The notes beneath the pieces were generated by a model. That model saw only the letters and a list, made by a program, of their open reading frames with translations. It did no database searches and was not told the DNA's origin. The position numbers and the translations under genes are program-made. From positions 186,001-250,000 of the forward strand of contig CBDDKM010000004.1 of the NCBI GenBank assembly GCA_965230225.1: DNA of 64,000 nt, in the 5' to 3' direction. Positions 37,967 through 45,868 of this stretch are shown here, one piece after another; the first letter of the stretch is position 1; the number at the start of each line of letters is the position of its first letter. Source of the stretch: CALSMU01 sp965230225 (GTDB taxonomy: Bacteria > Bacteroidota > Bacteroidia > Flavobacteriales_D > Parvicellaceae).

Positions 37967-38788
37967 ATGAAAGCTACTCTTATTGTTGTGTCACTTGGAA
38001 TTATGGCAATAGCCACGGGGTTCAAAGCAAATAAAGACATTGCTCCAGAAGCAAAATCTGCAGTGTTAGATAATTACAAAGTGATTAAAGTAGATGGTAG
38101 AATTGTTTTTCAATCTTCCGGTAAAGACATGCATACCGGAGATCAATTTGCCAGTAATGAGAAGTTGAGCTTTAAAACCAACGAATCAAGAGCAGCAGTA
38201 ATCAGCAAGCAAAAGGGGAGGTTCGTACTTACTCCTAGTGCTAAAAGCAGTAGTGCTTCCAACCTACTTCCCGCTATGAATAATGTAAGCTCAAGAGCAG
38301 GTGCATTAATCAATGCCATAGATTTAAAAAATCATTTTAGTGAGAATTACCTGGTTTTGGGAGAACTTGAATTGAAGATTAGTAAGGAAAGTTACCCTAT
38401 GAGTAAGGATAACTTCTTTTACCTACAGTACGGGTACAATGGAGAAATTATTCCAAAGAAATTACCGTTCCATGGTGATACACTAGAGTTTACTCCAAAA
38501 GAAATTTTTACCATAGATGGTAAGGAGGTGAAGGTACCTTCTAAAACAGATGTGTCTATCTACTATAGAGATAACGTAAACAAGAAATCAGTTAAGGTGA
38601 GTGATTTCACCCTGGTTGTTCCTAACAATAAAGAATTGCTGGAAGAGCTAAAAGTGATTACCGGAGAGTTACAGGGGAAAAAAGAAGAGAAGATCAAAGA
38701 CGAAGTAACCGCTTACTTAAACGAATTTTACGGAAAGCCTAACAAGGATAACCTGAGCTATTGGTTAAAGAAAAACATGAAGTTGTAA
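37967..38788 (+). CDS. Secreted protein of unknown function
   Basis: I place the start at the ATG at 37967 (273 residues) because it begins a signal peptide (MKATLIVVSLGIMAIATGF) and the promoter box overlaps the alternative start at 37940. Residues ~30-85 (VDGRIVFQSSGKDMHTGDQFASNEKLSFKT in part) look like a small beta domain seen in flavobacterial proteins of unknown function. The C-terminus (VSDFTLVVPNNKELLEELKVI) is helical. No catalytic motif is recognised. Confidence 0.65.
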   Translation: MKATLIVVSLGIMAIATGFKANKDIAPEAKSAVLDNYKVIKVDGRIVFQSSGKDMHTGDQFASNEKLSFKTNESRAAVISKQKGRFVLTPSAKSSSASNLLPAMNNVSSRAGALINAIDLKNHFSENYLVLGELELKISKESYPMSKDNFFYLQYGYNGEIIPKKLPFHGDTLEFTPKEIFTIDGKEVKVPSKTDVSIYYRDNVNKKSVKVSDFTLVVPNNKELLEELKVITGELQGKKEEKIKDEVTAYLNEFYGKPNKDNLSYWLKKNMKL

Positions 38789-38882
38789 TAGATCTTGTTT
38801 TTTTAGAAAGATTTTAAAACTTTTATTCGATATTTAGTTTAAAAAGGAGTCTTGATTGTTATCTTTACTATAAAGGTAGTTT

Positions 38883-39836
38883 ATGGCCAAGAACCGATCT
38901 TATAATGATTACCCCAGTTGGAAGGGGTTCCAAAAGTACTTCCCGGAAGCCTTTAGAATTAATGATGAAAACCAGCCACAAGAAGAGTATTGGGACTGGA
39001 AGGACTATTCAGTTCATATAGATAGGTATGTTCCGGAAAACAATACCAAATCAGTAAAAATAATTCTAGTTCACGGTGGTGGTGGAAATGGAAGAATGCT
39101 TTCTCCTATGGGAGTAGTATTGAGAAGTGAAGGATATGAGTGTGTGGCTGCGGACATGCCCGGTTTTGGTTTAACGGAAATAAGAACACCTAATAGTTAC
39201 GATACCTGGGTTGAACTGGTTTGTGATTTAATTGATCGAGAATATCAGCGAGATGGAAAACCGCCCATTCTTTGTGGGATTAGTTTAGGAGGTATGTTAT
39301 CCTATCATGCAGCCTGTAAAAATGATAAAGTAAAAGGATTAATGGTGTCAAGCCTGGCAGATACCACCAGGCATGAGGTACAAATGGCCCTGTCTAAAAA
39401 CAAGATGATGGGGTTTATGGGAAGTAAAGGACTCTCAGCCTTTAAGGAGTTGACGGATAATGTAAAAGTTCCTATAAAGATTACCACTAAAATGTGGGCC
39501 ATGGCCAATAACCAATCTTTTGTAGCTAAACTAAAAAAGGACAAGGTCGGATCTGGTAGTTGGGTGTATCTGAAGTTCCTAAGAACTTTATTCGAAGCAA
39601 CTCCTGCCATACAGCCGGAAGATTTTACAAGATGCCCTCTAATGTTTTTCCAGCCTACAGAAGATTTTATTATTCCATGGGAAATTTCAGAACCATTTTA
39701 CAATAGATTGGCTTGTGATAAAAGTGTTGTGTTTTTAGAGAATTGTGGACACATACCGATGGAACAGCCGGGGATGGACCAATTAAAAGAGGCCGCCATG
39801 AAGTTCATTCACCAAAGAGAACAAGAAATTGATTAG
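38883..39836 (+). CDS. Alpha/beta hydrolase
   Basis: A 317-residue alpha/beta-hydrolase fold protein with the oxyanion region VHGGGGNG (~61-68), the nucleophile elbow GISLGG (Ser near 141), an acidic residue in FFQPTEDFIIPW and the catalytic His in NCGHIPMEQPG. No signal peptide is seen, so it is cytosolic. It could be an esterase or lipase; the substrate is unknown. Confidence 0.8.
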   Translation: MAKNRSYNDYPSWKGFQKYFPEAFRINDENQPQEEYWDWKDYSVHIDRYVPENNTKSVKIILVHGGGGNGRMLSPMGVVLRSEGYECVAADMPGFGLTEIRTPNSYDTWVELVCDLIDREYQRDGKPPILCGISLGGMLSYHAACKNDKVKGLMVSSLADTTRHEVQMALSKNKMMGFMGSKGLSAFKELTDNVKVPIKITTKMWAMANNQSFVAKLKKDKVGSGSWVYLKFLRTLFEATPAIQPEDFTRCPLMFFQPTEDFIIPWEISEPFYNRLACDKSVVFLENCGHIPMEQPGMDQLKEAAMKFIHQREQEID

Positions 39837-39841
39837 GGGAA

Positions 39842-39876
39842 ATAAAAAAAGCCCTTCGTCTTGTGACGAAAGGCTT
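39842..39876 (-). terminator. Intrinsic terminator of rplS
   Basis: Minus strand: AGCCTTTCGTC-ACAA-GACGAAGGGCT followed by seven T. One T-G pair forms only on the minus-strand transcript, so it is directed at rplS. Confidence 0.88.
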
Positions 39877-39898
39877 CGTAATTGACATCAAGTCAAAA

Positions 39899-40258
39899 TT
39901 ATTTTTTAGCGTAGTGCTTTTTCTCTTTAATTCTAGCAGACTTACCTCTTCTTTCTCTCAAGTAGAAGATTCTAGCTCTACGAACAGCTCCATGCTTAAC
40001 AACCTTAATTTCTTCAAGGAATGGAGAAGAGATTGGGAAAATTCTTTCAACAGCAGTGTTTCCAGAAATTTTACGGATAGTGAAAGTCTCAGTAGTTCCT
40101 GATCCTCTTCTTTGTAAAACTACTCCCTGGAAAGACTGAAGTCTTTCTTTTTCACCCTCTTTAATTTTATATGTAACAACCAAAGTGTCTCCAGCTCCAA
40201 ATTCTGGCCATTGTTTGGTTTCAACTAAATCTTGTTCTATTTGCTTAATAATGTCCAT
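39899..40258 (-). CDS. rplS: 50S ribosomal protein L19
   Basis: At 119 residues the length is right for L19. The family pattern is clear: GDTLVVTYKIKEGEKERLQ, FQGVVLQRRGSG, FTIRKIS, GVAVER-like GNTAVERIFPI and the basic RRARIFYLRERRGKSARIKE end. It sits at the 30S-50S interface. The 125-bp gap to trmD separates two genes that are adjacent in one operon in many bacteria. Confidence 0.96.
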   Translation of the reverse strand: MDIIKQIEQDLVETKQWPEFGAGDTLVVTYKIKEGEKERLQSFQGVVLQRRGSGTTETFTIRKISGNTAVERIFPISSPFLEEIKVVKHGAVRRARIFYLRERRGKSARIKEKKHYAKK

Positions 40259-40383
40259 GACTGTAATTAATTTCTAAGTCCTCAAAATCGGGCTGCAATA
40301 TTACGAATAAATATTTGATAAATCCCAATGGCATTCTAATTATTTATCGAAACTTTTTTTCGAATGGAAGTTTAGGCTCTTAT

Positions 40384-41064
40384 TTACTCATCATCAAGTA
40401 AATCCGGTCTTCTTTTCCGAGTTCTTTCTACAGCCTTTTCCATCCTCCAGTTTTCAATGAGTTTCTCATTCCCCGAAAGGAGAATTTCCGGTACCTTATG
40501 CCCTTTGTATTCAGCTGGCCGTGTATATACCGGAGGAGCCAATAAATCGTCTTGAAAAGAATCTGTTAGGGCAGAGGTTTCATCACCCAGAACCCCTGGT
40601 ATTAAACGAATAATACTGTCTGCCAGTACTGCAGCAGCTAATTCACCTCCTGTTAATACATAATCCCCAATTGAGATTTCTTTGGTGACAAACATGTCTC
40701 TTACTCTTTGGTCTACTCCCTTATAATGTCCACAAAGAATAATGATGTTCTTCAAAGAAGATAGAGAATTGCTGATCCCCTGATTCAATTGTTCACCGTC
40801 CGGAGTCATGTAGATGATCTCATCATAATCTCTTTCCGATTGTAATTTAGAAATGCAATCGTCTATAGGTTGAAGTGTCAATACCATTCCAGCTCCACCT
40901 CCAAAGGCATAGTCATCTATTTTTCGATGCTTGTTGATACTGTAATCTCTTAAATCGTGAATAAACAGCTCCAAATGTCCCTTATCACGAGCTCTTTTCA
41001 TGATGGAGTCCTCAAATGGACTAGCCAATACAGAAGGAGTAGCACTTATGATATCTATTCTCAT
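40384..41064 (-). CDS. trmD: tRNA (guanine-N1-)-methyltransferase
   Basis: TrmD methylates G37 of tRNAs using SAM held in a trefoil knot. The start is placed at the ATG at 41064 (226 residues), where the family begins (MRIDIISATPS); the frame stays open to 41175, but that part is hydrophobic and not TrmD-like. Visible motifs are DYAFGGGAGMVL, ILCGHYKGVDQRV and SIGDYVLTGGELAA, the knot and SAM region, plus the C-terminal TRPAEYKGHKVPEIL and RRPDLL. Confidence 0.95.
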   Translation of the reverse strand: MRIDIISATPSVLASPFEDSIMKRARDKGHLELFIHDLRDYSINKHRKIDDYAFGGGAGMVLTLQPIDDCISKLQSERDYDEIIYMTPDGEQLNQGISNSLSSLKNIIILCGHYKGVDQRVRDMFVTKEISIGDYVLTGGELAAAVLADSIIRLIPGVLGDETSALTDSFQDDLLAPPVYTRPAEYKGHKVPEILLSGNEKLIENWRMEKAVERTRKRRPDLLDDE

Positions 41065-41068
41065 ACCG

Positions 41069-41076
41069 CAAAGATA
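41069..41076 (-). promoter_or_regulatory. Candidate -7 box (TATCTTTG) abutting trmD
   Basis: TATCTTTG on the minus strand is only 4 nt before the trmD ATG, which would make the transcript leaderless. It supports the start at 41064. No -33 TTTG is seen at 19 nt. Confidence 0.45.
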
Positions 41077-41258
41077 AAACCTGAAGAAGAACTTTATTAA
41101 CACCTGTGAAAAAAATTGGAAGAAAACAGTAGGGGTGAAAAAATACTTAGCCGACTTAATTATGAGTTCAAACATGGATTAAAACGGTTTAGATGCTGTT
41201 AACACATGATAATGAATTTGTTAAAGTTTTTAACATTGGATAAAAACCAACTAAGAAA

Positions 41259-41289
41259 TTTGAATTTTGTGGATAAAGCAGTAATTTTG
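41259..41289 (+). promoter_or_regulatory. Consensus Bacteroidota promoter (TTTG-N19-TAATTTTG)
   Basis: TTTG at 41259-41262 and TAATTTTG at 41282-41289 are separated by exactly 19 nt, the full -33/-7 consensus. Transcription should start near 41295, just before the small ORF at 41315 and about 250 nt before the DUF4442-like gene. Confidence 0.7.
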
Positions 41290-41314
41290 TGGTACGAAAG
41301 GGGTGAATAACAGG

Positions 41315-41497
41315 ATGAACATATCAGGTGCTGTAGAGGTAGAGATGCTTGAACGTCTCCGTCAGGAAGCGCAGTGCGATTATAAAAACGCTGAAAAGGA
41401 AACTATTTTCAGCCGTTTATTCAGAAGTTTTTGCCTAAAAAGAGCTGAGTACAATTCTACCCGCAAAGGATTTTCTTCGATTCTTTCTGTTTCCTAA
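41315..41497 (+). CDS. Small ORF, uncertain (60 residues)
   Basis: An ATG at 41315 (or GTG at 41303) opens a 60-residue, mostly helical charged protein with no recognised domain (LERLRQEAQCDYKNAEKE). It follows a full consensus promoter, and no other gene occupies this stretch. The interval 41065-41548 otherwise holds only the trmD upstream region. It may instead be an untranslated leader of the downstream gene. Confidence 0.35.
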   Translation: MNISGAVEVEMLERLRQEAQCDYKNAEKETIFSRLFRSFCLKRAEYNSTRKGFSSILSVS

Positions 41498-41548
41498 ATT
41501 TATTTTCCAAAAATATTTGGTAGTTTACGATTTGATTTAAAATTGTAC

Positions 41549-42061
41549 ATGAAACTATTACCCACTAACAATCGGGAAAGTTCTAAAACCAAATGGTTAA
41601 GAAGGTTATTTAACCTTGCTCCGGCATATCGAAGAACAGGAGGAAGAGTTCGATTTGTATCCCACGATTGGAAAGAGGTTCAGGTATCATTAAAACTTAA
41701 ACTTTCTACCCGAAATTATGTAGGAACTGTTTTTGGTGGTAGTATTTATGGTGCGTTGGACCCCATTTACATGTTGCAATTATTGAAAATTTTAGGAGAT
41801 AATTATGTGGTCTGGGATAAAGAGGCTACGGTAAAATTCAAGCGTCCCATTAAAAAAAAGGTATTGGCCCGATTTCTCATTACTGATGAAACACTTAATG
41901 ATATTAAGTTGCAGGTAAAAGATAAAGGAGAGGTGGTGATAGATCTTCCTGTGGAGTTTATTGGTGCAGATGATAAAGTATATGCAGAGGTTATCAAAGT
42001 CTTGTATATAGCAGATAAAGAGTACTACAAAGAAAAAAGGCGAAACAGAACTAAATCGTAA
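41549..42061 (+). CDS. DUF4442 hotdog-fold thioesterase-like protein
   Basis: The 170-residue protein from the ATG at 41549 (a TTG two codons upstream is also possible). The NYVGTVFGGSIYGALDPIYM and VVWDKEATVKFKRP segments match DUF4442, a hotdog-fold family related to acyl-CoA thioesterases. Its activity is not known. The 3' end overlaps the convergent MBL hydrolase by 11 bp. A TAAAATTG box (one mismatch to TAnnTTTG) is 3 nt before the ATG. Confidence 0.75.
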   Translation: MKLLPTNNRESSKTKWLRRLFNLAPAYRRTGGRVRFVSHDWKEVQVSLKLKLSTRNYVGTVFGGSIYGALDPIYMLQLLKILGDNYVVWDKEATVKFKRPIKKKVLARFLITDETLNDIKLQVKDKGEVVIDLPVEFIGADDKVYAEVIKVLYIADKEYYKEKRRNRTKS

Positions 42062-42836
42062 TTTCTAATCCGTCGTAGGCAATGTGCACATTGTCCGGTA
42101 ATTCTTTGGATACCTCGTCGTGTAATCCCATTTGGTGGCTTAAATGAGTGAGGTAAGCTTCTTCCGGTCCAATTTCTTTTATTAGCTCCAAAGCTTCATT
42201 TAAAGTGAAGTGCGAAATGTGCTCCTCCTTTCTTAAAGCATTAATCACTAATGTTTTTGATCCTTTAATCTTTTCTAATTCTTCCTGATCAAATCGGTTA
42301 ACATCTGTAACATAAGTTAAGTCGCCAACTCTAAAAGCTGTAACAGGTAGTTTATAATGCCAACCTCTAATAGGAATAATCTTTATACCATCTACTTCAA
42401 ATGGTTCCAAATCTATTAGTGTAGTTTCTATCTGAGGAATTCCAGGATAGTCGAACATGGGATCAAACACATAGTGAAATTCTCTGCAAAGCCCTTTATA
42501 TACCTGATTGGTACAAAATATTTTCATGGGCTTTTGTGAGTGGTAGTTATAAGCTCTTACATCGTCCAATCCTGCCACATGATCTTTGTGTTCGTGGGTA
42601 AAAATAACTGCATCCAGAGTGGTGATGTTTGCTCTTAGCATTTGCTGCCTGAAGTCCGGACCGGCATCAATGCTTATGGTAACTCCTTGTGTTTTAATAA
42701 CAGCAGAAGTTCTTAATCGTTTGTCTTTAGGATTGTTGGAATGACATACATCGCACAGACAGGCAATTACCGGAATACCTTGTGAAGTACCAGTACCCGT
42801 AAAGATAAGTTGTATTTCCTGGGATGGATCTGCCAT
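42051..42836 (-). CDS. MBL-fold metallohydrolase (PhnP-like)
   Basis: A 261-residue metallo-beta-lactamase fold protein with TGTGTSQGIPVIAC, a CxC...C-type Cys cluster near the N-terminus (CLCDVC), DAGPDFR, THEHKDH (zinc ligands, ~79-85), TDVNRF and the late THLSHQMGLH. This arrangement resembles PhnP phosphodiesterases and related cyclic-phosphate hydrolases. No phosphonate genes are nearby, so the substrate is open. Confidence 0.82.
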   Translation of the reverse strand: MADPSQEIQLIFTGTGTSQGIPVIACLCDVCHSNNPKDKRLRTSAVIKTQGVTISIDAGPDFRQQMLRANITTLDAVIFTHEHKDHVAGLDDVRAYNYHSQKPMKIFCTNQVYKGLCREFHYVFDPMFDYPGIPQIETTLIDLEPFEVDGIKIIPIRGWHYKLPVTAFRVGDLTYVTDVNRFDQEELEKIKGSKTLVINALRKEEHISHFTLNEALELIKEIGPEEAYLTHLSHQMGLHDEVSKELPDNVHIAYDGLEITI

Positions 42837-42908
42837 GTGAAAATTGAATAAACGAATGTAACAATTATTGAAATCAATCAGCAGATAATATTAAAACAAA
42901 AGAAGCTG

Positions 42909-42916
42909 TACCTTTG
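42909..42916 (+). promoter_or_regulatory. Candidate -7 box (TACCTTTG) of the helicase gene
   Basis: TACCTTTG fits TAnnTTTG and is 20 nt before the ATG at 42937. It overlaps an alternative GTG start at 42916, supporting the later ATG. Confidence 0.55.
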
Positions 42917-42936
42917 TGCTCTCAATTCAGAAGAAA

Positions 42937-44169
42937 ATGAAGTTTGACGATTACTATATCGCACCAGAAATAAAAAAGAACCTGGCTAAACTAGGGTTTA
43001 AACGACCAACAGATATCCAGTTCAAATCCATCCCTTCCATCATGAAAGGGGAGGATGTATTGGCCATTGCCCAAACGGGAACTGGTAAAACGGCTGCATT
43101 TGCCATTCCGGTGTTGAACAAGCTTCAGGGAAAGAAGAATAGCCGTAGACCAGACGGAATTAAGTGTTTGGTAATGGTGCCCACCAGAGAGTTGGCCATT
43201 CAAATTACCGATGTATTTAAAAACATCGGTAAGTATACAGATGTGGTTATTTTTTCGGTGTTTGGAGGAGTAGAGCAAGATGCTCAAATAGCTAAGTTGC
43301 AAAAGGGAATAGATATCCTGGTAGCTACACCGGGTAGAATGTTTGATCTGGTAAGTCAGGGATATATAGATTTACATCGAGTAGACACATTAATACTGGA
43401 TGAGGCAGATCACATGCTCGATTTAGGGTTCATAAAGGACATTGAAGATGTAAAGAAGTTTTTGCCAAAGAATCATCAAACCCTATTCTTTTCGGCTACC
43501 ATCAATAAGAAGATTAAGAAACTGGCTTATTCATTAGTAAAGAATGCCATTAGAATTCAGATTTCTCCAAAAGATCCTGTTTCTAAAAACGTAGAACACT
43601 CCGTGGCCTTTATCGAAATGGACGACAAACGTTTCTTTTTAGAACGATTCATCAAGGATCATATCGAAAATAAAATACTGGTTTTTGTAAGAACCAAGGT
43701 CAGAGCAGAAAGAGTATGTAAAGCCATGGCTAGAGTAGGGTTGGTGGCAAAAACCTTACACGGAGATAAGTCTCAGAAGGATCGATTAGATGTTCTGAAT
43801 GAATTTAGAGAAGGTGAGATTTCCGTGCTGATTGCTACCGATGTAAGTGCTAGAGGTATCGATATTCCGGATGTGGATTATGTGGTGAATTATGATTTAC
43901 CGGAGCAATCGGAAAACTATGTTCACAGAGTGGGTAGAACAGGTAGAGGAAAGAAAAAGGGAATTGCCATTTCATTTTGTAGCGAACAAGAAAGATCAAT
44001 TCTTGATAATATTGAAGGGTTTATGGGGAACAAAATAGAAGTGAGCGAAATCTCTACTTCTGATTATACAGAAACCCTCGATTTAAGCAGCGATAAAGTA
44101 AATGATTGGCAAAGCCTGATCAACAAAAACGAATCTTTTTCCGGTTCTAAAAAGAAGAAAAAGAAATAG
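42937..44169 (+). CDS. DEAD-box ATP-dependent RNA helicase
   Basis: The 410-residue protein starts at the ATG at 42937 (MKFDDYYIAPEI), where family similarity begins. All helicase motifs are visible: Q motif (GFKRPTDIQFKSIP), I AQTGTGKT, Ia PTRELA, II DEAD, III SAT, IV/V VFVRT and ARGIDIP, VI HRVGRTGR. The tail is short and Lys-rich (SGSKKKKKK), typical of RhlE-type enzymes. It remodels structured RNA, possibly in ribosome assembly or mRNA decay. Confidence 0.92.
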   Translation: MKFDDYYIAPEIKKNLAKLGFKRPTDIQFKSIPSIMKGEDVLAIAQTGTGKTAAFAIPVLNKLQGKKNSRRPDGIKCLVMVPTRELAIQITDVFKNIGKYTDVVIFSVFGGVEQDAQIAKLQKGIDILVATPGRMFDLVSQGYIDLHRVDTLILDEADHMLDLGFIKDIEDVKKFLPKNHQTLFFSATINKKIKKLAYSLVKNAIRIQISPKDPVSKNVEHSVAFIEMDDKRFFLERFIKDHIENKILVFVRTKVRAERVCKAMARVGLVAKTLHGDKSQKDRLDVLNEFREGEISVLIATDVSARGIDIPDVDYVVNYDLPEQSENYVHRVGRTGRGKKKGIAISFCSEQERSILDNIEGFMGNKIEVSEISTSDYTETLDLSSDKVNDWQSLINKNESFSGSKKKKKK

Positions 44170-44601
44170 TTAGCAAGGAACAATTAGCAACTTTGTTGTG
44201 GCATGTCTAACCACTTGATTAGTGGTATTTCCAAACATGATATTATAAAGTACACCGTGCTGATGATTTCCAAGTATGATTAGATCTGAAGGGATAGATT
44301 CTGCTTCTTCAAGTAGAGTCTTAACCGTTTCTCCCTGAATCAGTAATCCTTCCGATTCAATTTGTTGAGTTTCTAATTCCTGAGCATAAGCTTGAATTTT
44401 TCGGTGCTCTTCCCGAAGATCTTCAGCTCGAATATCTCTAATGTATTGTGGTCCTACATCGTATCCAACAAAACTTGGTTCCGGCGCAGCAATGTGTACC
44501 AGCCATAGTTTAGCATCAAATTTTTGAGCCAATTCTTTACCATTTTCTAAAAGAACATGGTCGGAGTCCAATAAGTCTAAGGCAATCAGAATGTTTTTCA
44601 T
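44170..44601 (-). CDS. Universal stress protein (UspA family)
   Basis: A 143-residue UspA-fold protein: NILIALDLLDSD at the N-terminus and the nucleotide-binding GNHQHGVLYNIMFGNTTNQVVRHAT tail (Gx2Gx9G pattern) near the C-terminus. It overlaps the cysteine desulfurase by 4 bp and is the second gene of that operon. It probably binds ATP; its partner and role are unknown. Confidence 0.85.
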   Translation of the reverse strand: MKNILIALDLLDSDHVLLENGKELAQKFDAKLWLVHIAAPEPSFVGYDVGPQYIRDIRAEDLREEHRKIQAYAQELETQQIESEGLLIQGETVKTLLEEAESIPSDLIILGNHQHGVLYNIMFGNTTNQVVRHATTKLLIVPC

Positions 44602-45740
44602 CCTACCAAGTTAGGAATCATTTTCCTAATCTTGGATAAAGCGAAATCAATTTCTTCTTTAGTGGTATACCTTCCAAAAGAAAACCTTACCGGTTGACAG
44701 TTACCTCTGTCTTTTAAGGCTCTAATTACATGAGACCCTGCGTTACTACCAGAAGAACATGCACTACCACCAGAAGCTGCAACACCATCAATATCCATGT
44801 TGAATAAGTACATACTACTCTTTTCTGAAAGCGGTAAGCAAACACTTAATACAGTATATAAACTTCTGCTTTCGTCTTCTTCACCGTTGATTTTTAAATC
44901 AGGAATCATTTCCAAAAGCTCGTTTTTCATGTATGTTTTAAGCTCTTGAATTTCTTTTTGGTGCTCTTCCATATCTGAGTGAGCTAGTTCCATTGCTTTT
45001 CCTAACCCAACAATTCCGTATAAGTTTTCAGTTCCACCACGGTGATTTCTTTCCTGGGCACCTCCGGCAATGAAATAGTTAATCGGAACATTTTTATTAA
45101 TGTATAAGAAACCTACTCCTTTAGGGCCATGAAACTTGTGCGCCGCACAAGTAATAAAGTCTATATCCAATTCGGAAAGATCGAATCTATAGTGCCCCAT
45201 AGTTTGTACAGTGTCAGAATGAAAATATGCATTATGCTTTCTGCACATTTCACTTACTTTTTTAAGTGGCAATAGGTTTCCAATCTCGTTGTTCGCATGC
45301 ATCAAAGAAACCATTGTTTTTCTTCTGGTATCAGAAAGTAATTCCTCTAAGTGCTCCAGATCAACATGACCGTTATCAGTCATATTAACAATGTCCAATT
45401 TAACGTTAAAATGATTTCTTAAATGTTCAGCAGTATGTCCTACAGCATGATGTTCTACCGGAGAAGTAATGATTCTCTGAACACCTAAATCCATTACACC
45501 ACAATGAAGAGCCATGTTGTCGGCCTCCGTACCACCAGAGGTAAAGATGATTTCACCCGGTTCTGCGTGTAGGTAATCAGCGATTTTCTTTCTGGCCATT
45601 TCAATGGCATTCTTGGATTTTCTTCCAAAAGAATGTACCGATGAAGGGTTACCAAAATAATCTGTCATGTAGGGCATCATGGCTTCCAAAACTTCCGGAG
45701 CCATTGGTGTAGTTGCTGCGTTATCTAAATATACTTTCAT
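44598..45740 (-). CDS. Cysteine desulfurase (IscS/NifS type)
   Basis: A PLP enzyme of 380 residues that takes sulfur from cysteine for Fe-S clusters or tRNA thiolation. Motifs are YLDNAATTPMAPEV, SGGTEADN, EHHA, the PLP lysine in CAAHKFHGPKG (~204), NHRGGTENL and the catalytic Cys in SGGSACSSGS (~327). It is co-operonic with a UspA gene. No iscU or other partner lies nearby. Confidence 0.9.
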   Translation of the reverse strand: MKVYLDNAATTPMAPEVLEAMMPYMTDYFGNPSSVHSFGRKSKNAIEMARKKIADYLHAEPGEIIFTSGGTEADNMALHCGVMDLGVQRIITSPVEHHAVGHTAEHLRNHFNVKLDIVNMTDNGHVDLEHLEELLSDTRRKTMVSLMHANNEIGNLLPLKKVSEMCRKHNAYFHSDTVQTMGHYRFDLSELDIDFITCAAHKFHGPKGVGFLYINKNVPINYFIAGGAQERNHRGGTENLYGIVGLGKAMELAHSDMEEHQKEIQELKTYMKNELLEMIPDLKINGEEDESRSLYTVLSVCLPLSEKSSMYLFNMDIDGVAASGGSACSSGSNAGSHVIRALKDRGNCQPVRFSFGRYTTKEEIDFALSKIRKMIPNLVG

Positions 45741-45761
45741 GTATGTGCGTTAAACTGCGGC

Positions 45762-45769
45762 CAAATGTA
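45762..45769 (-). promoter_or_regulatory. Candidate -7 box (TACATTTG) of the cysteine desulfurase gene
   Basis: TACATTTG on the minus strand fits TAnnTTTG and is 21 nt before the ATG at 45740. Together with the plus-strand box at 45840 it makes this a divergent promoter region. Confidence 0.5.
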
Positions 45770-45839
45770 ATAAAACAAAATTGGATTTATAAATGCAATA
45801 ATAGCTCAACTTTAGGACTCCTAAATAATCTCTTTTGAA

Positions 45840-45847
45840 TAACTTTG
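45840..45847 (+). promoter_or_regulatory. Candidate -7 box (TAACTTTG)
   Basis: TAACTTTG fits TAnnTTTG and is 21 nt before the ATG at 45869. Confidence 0.5.
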
Positions 45848-45868
45848 ATTACAACTAAATATTGAGGT

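Noticed and set aside
41065..41175. N-terminal extension of trmD (37 residues)
   Set aside because: The extension is hydrophobic and not TrmD-like; the promoter box at 41076-41069 lies inside it.
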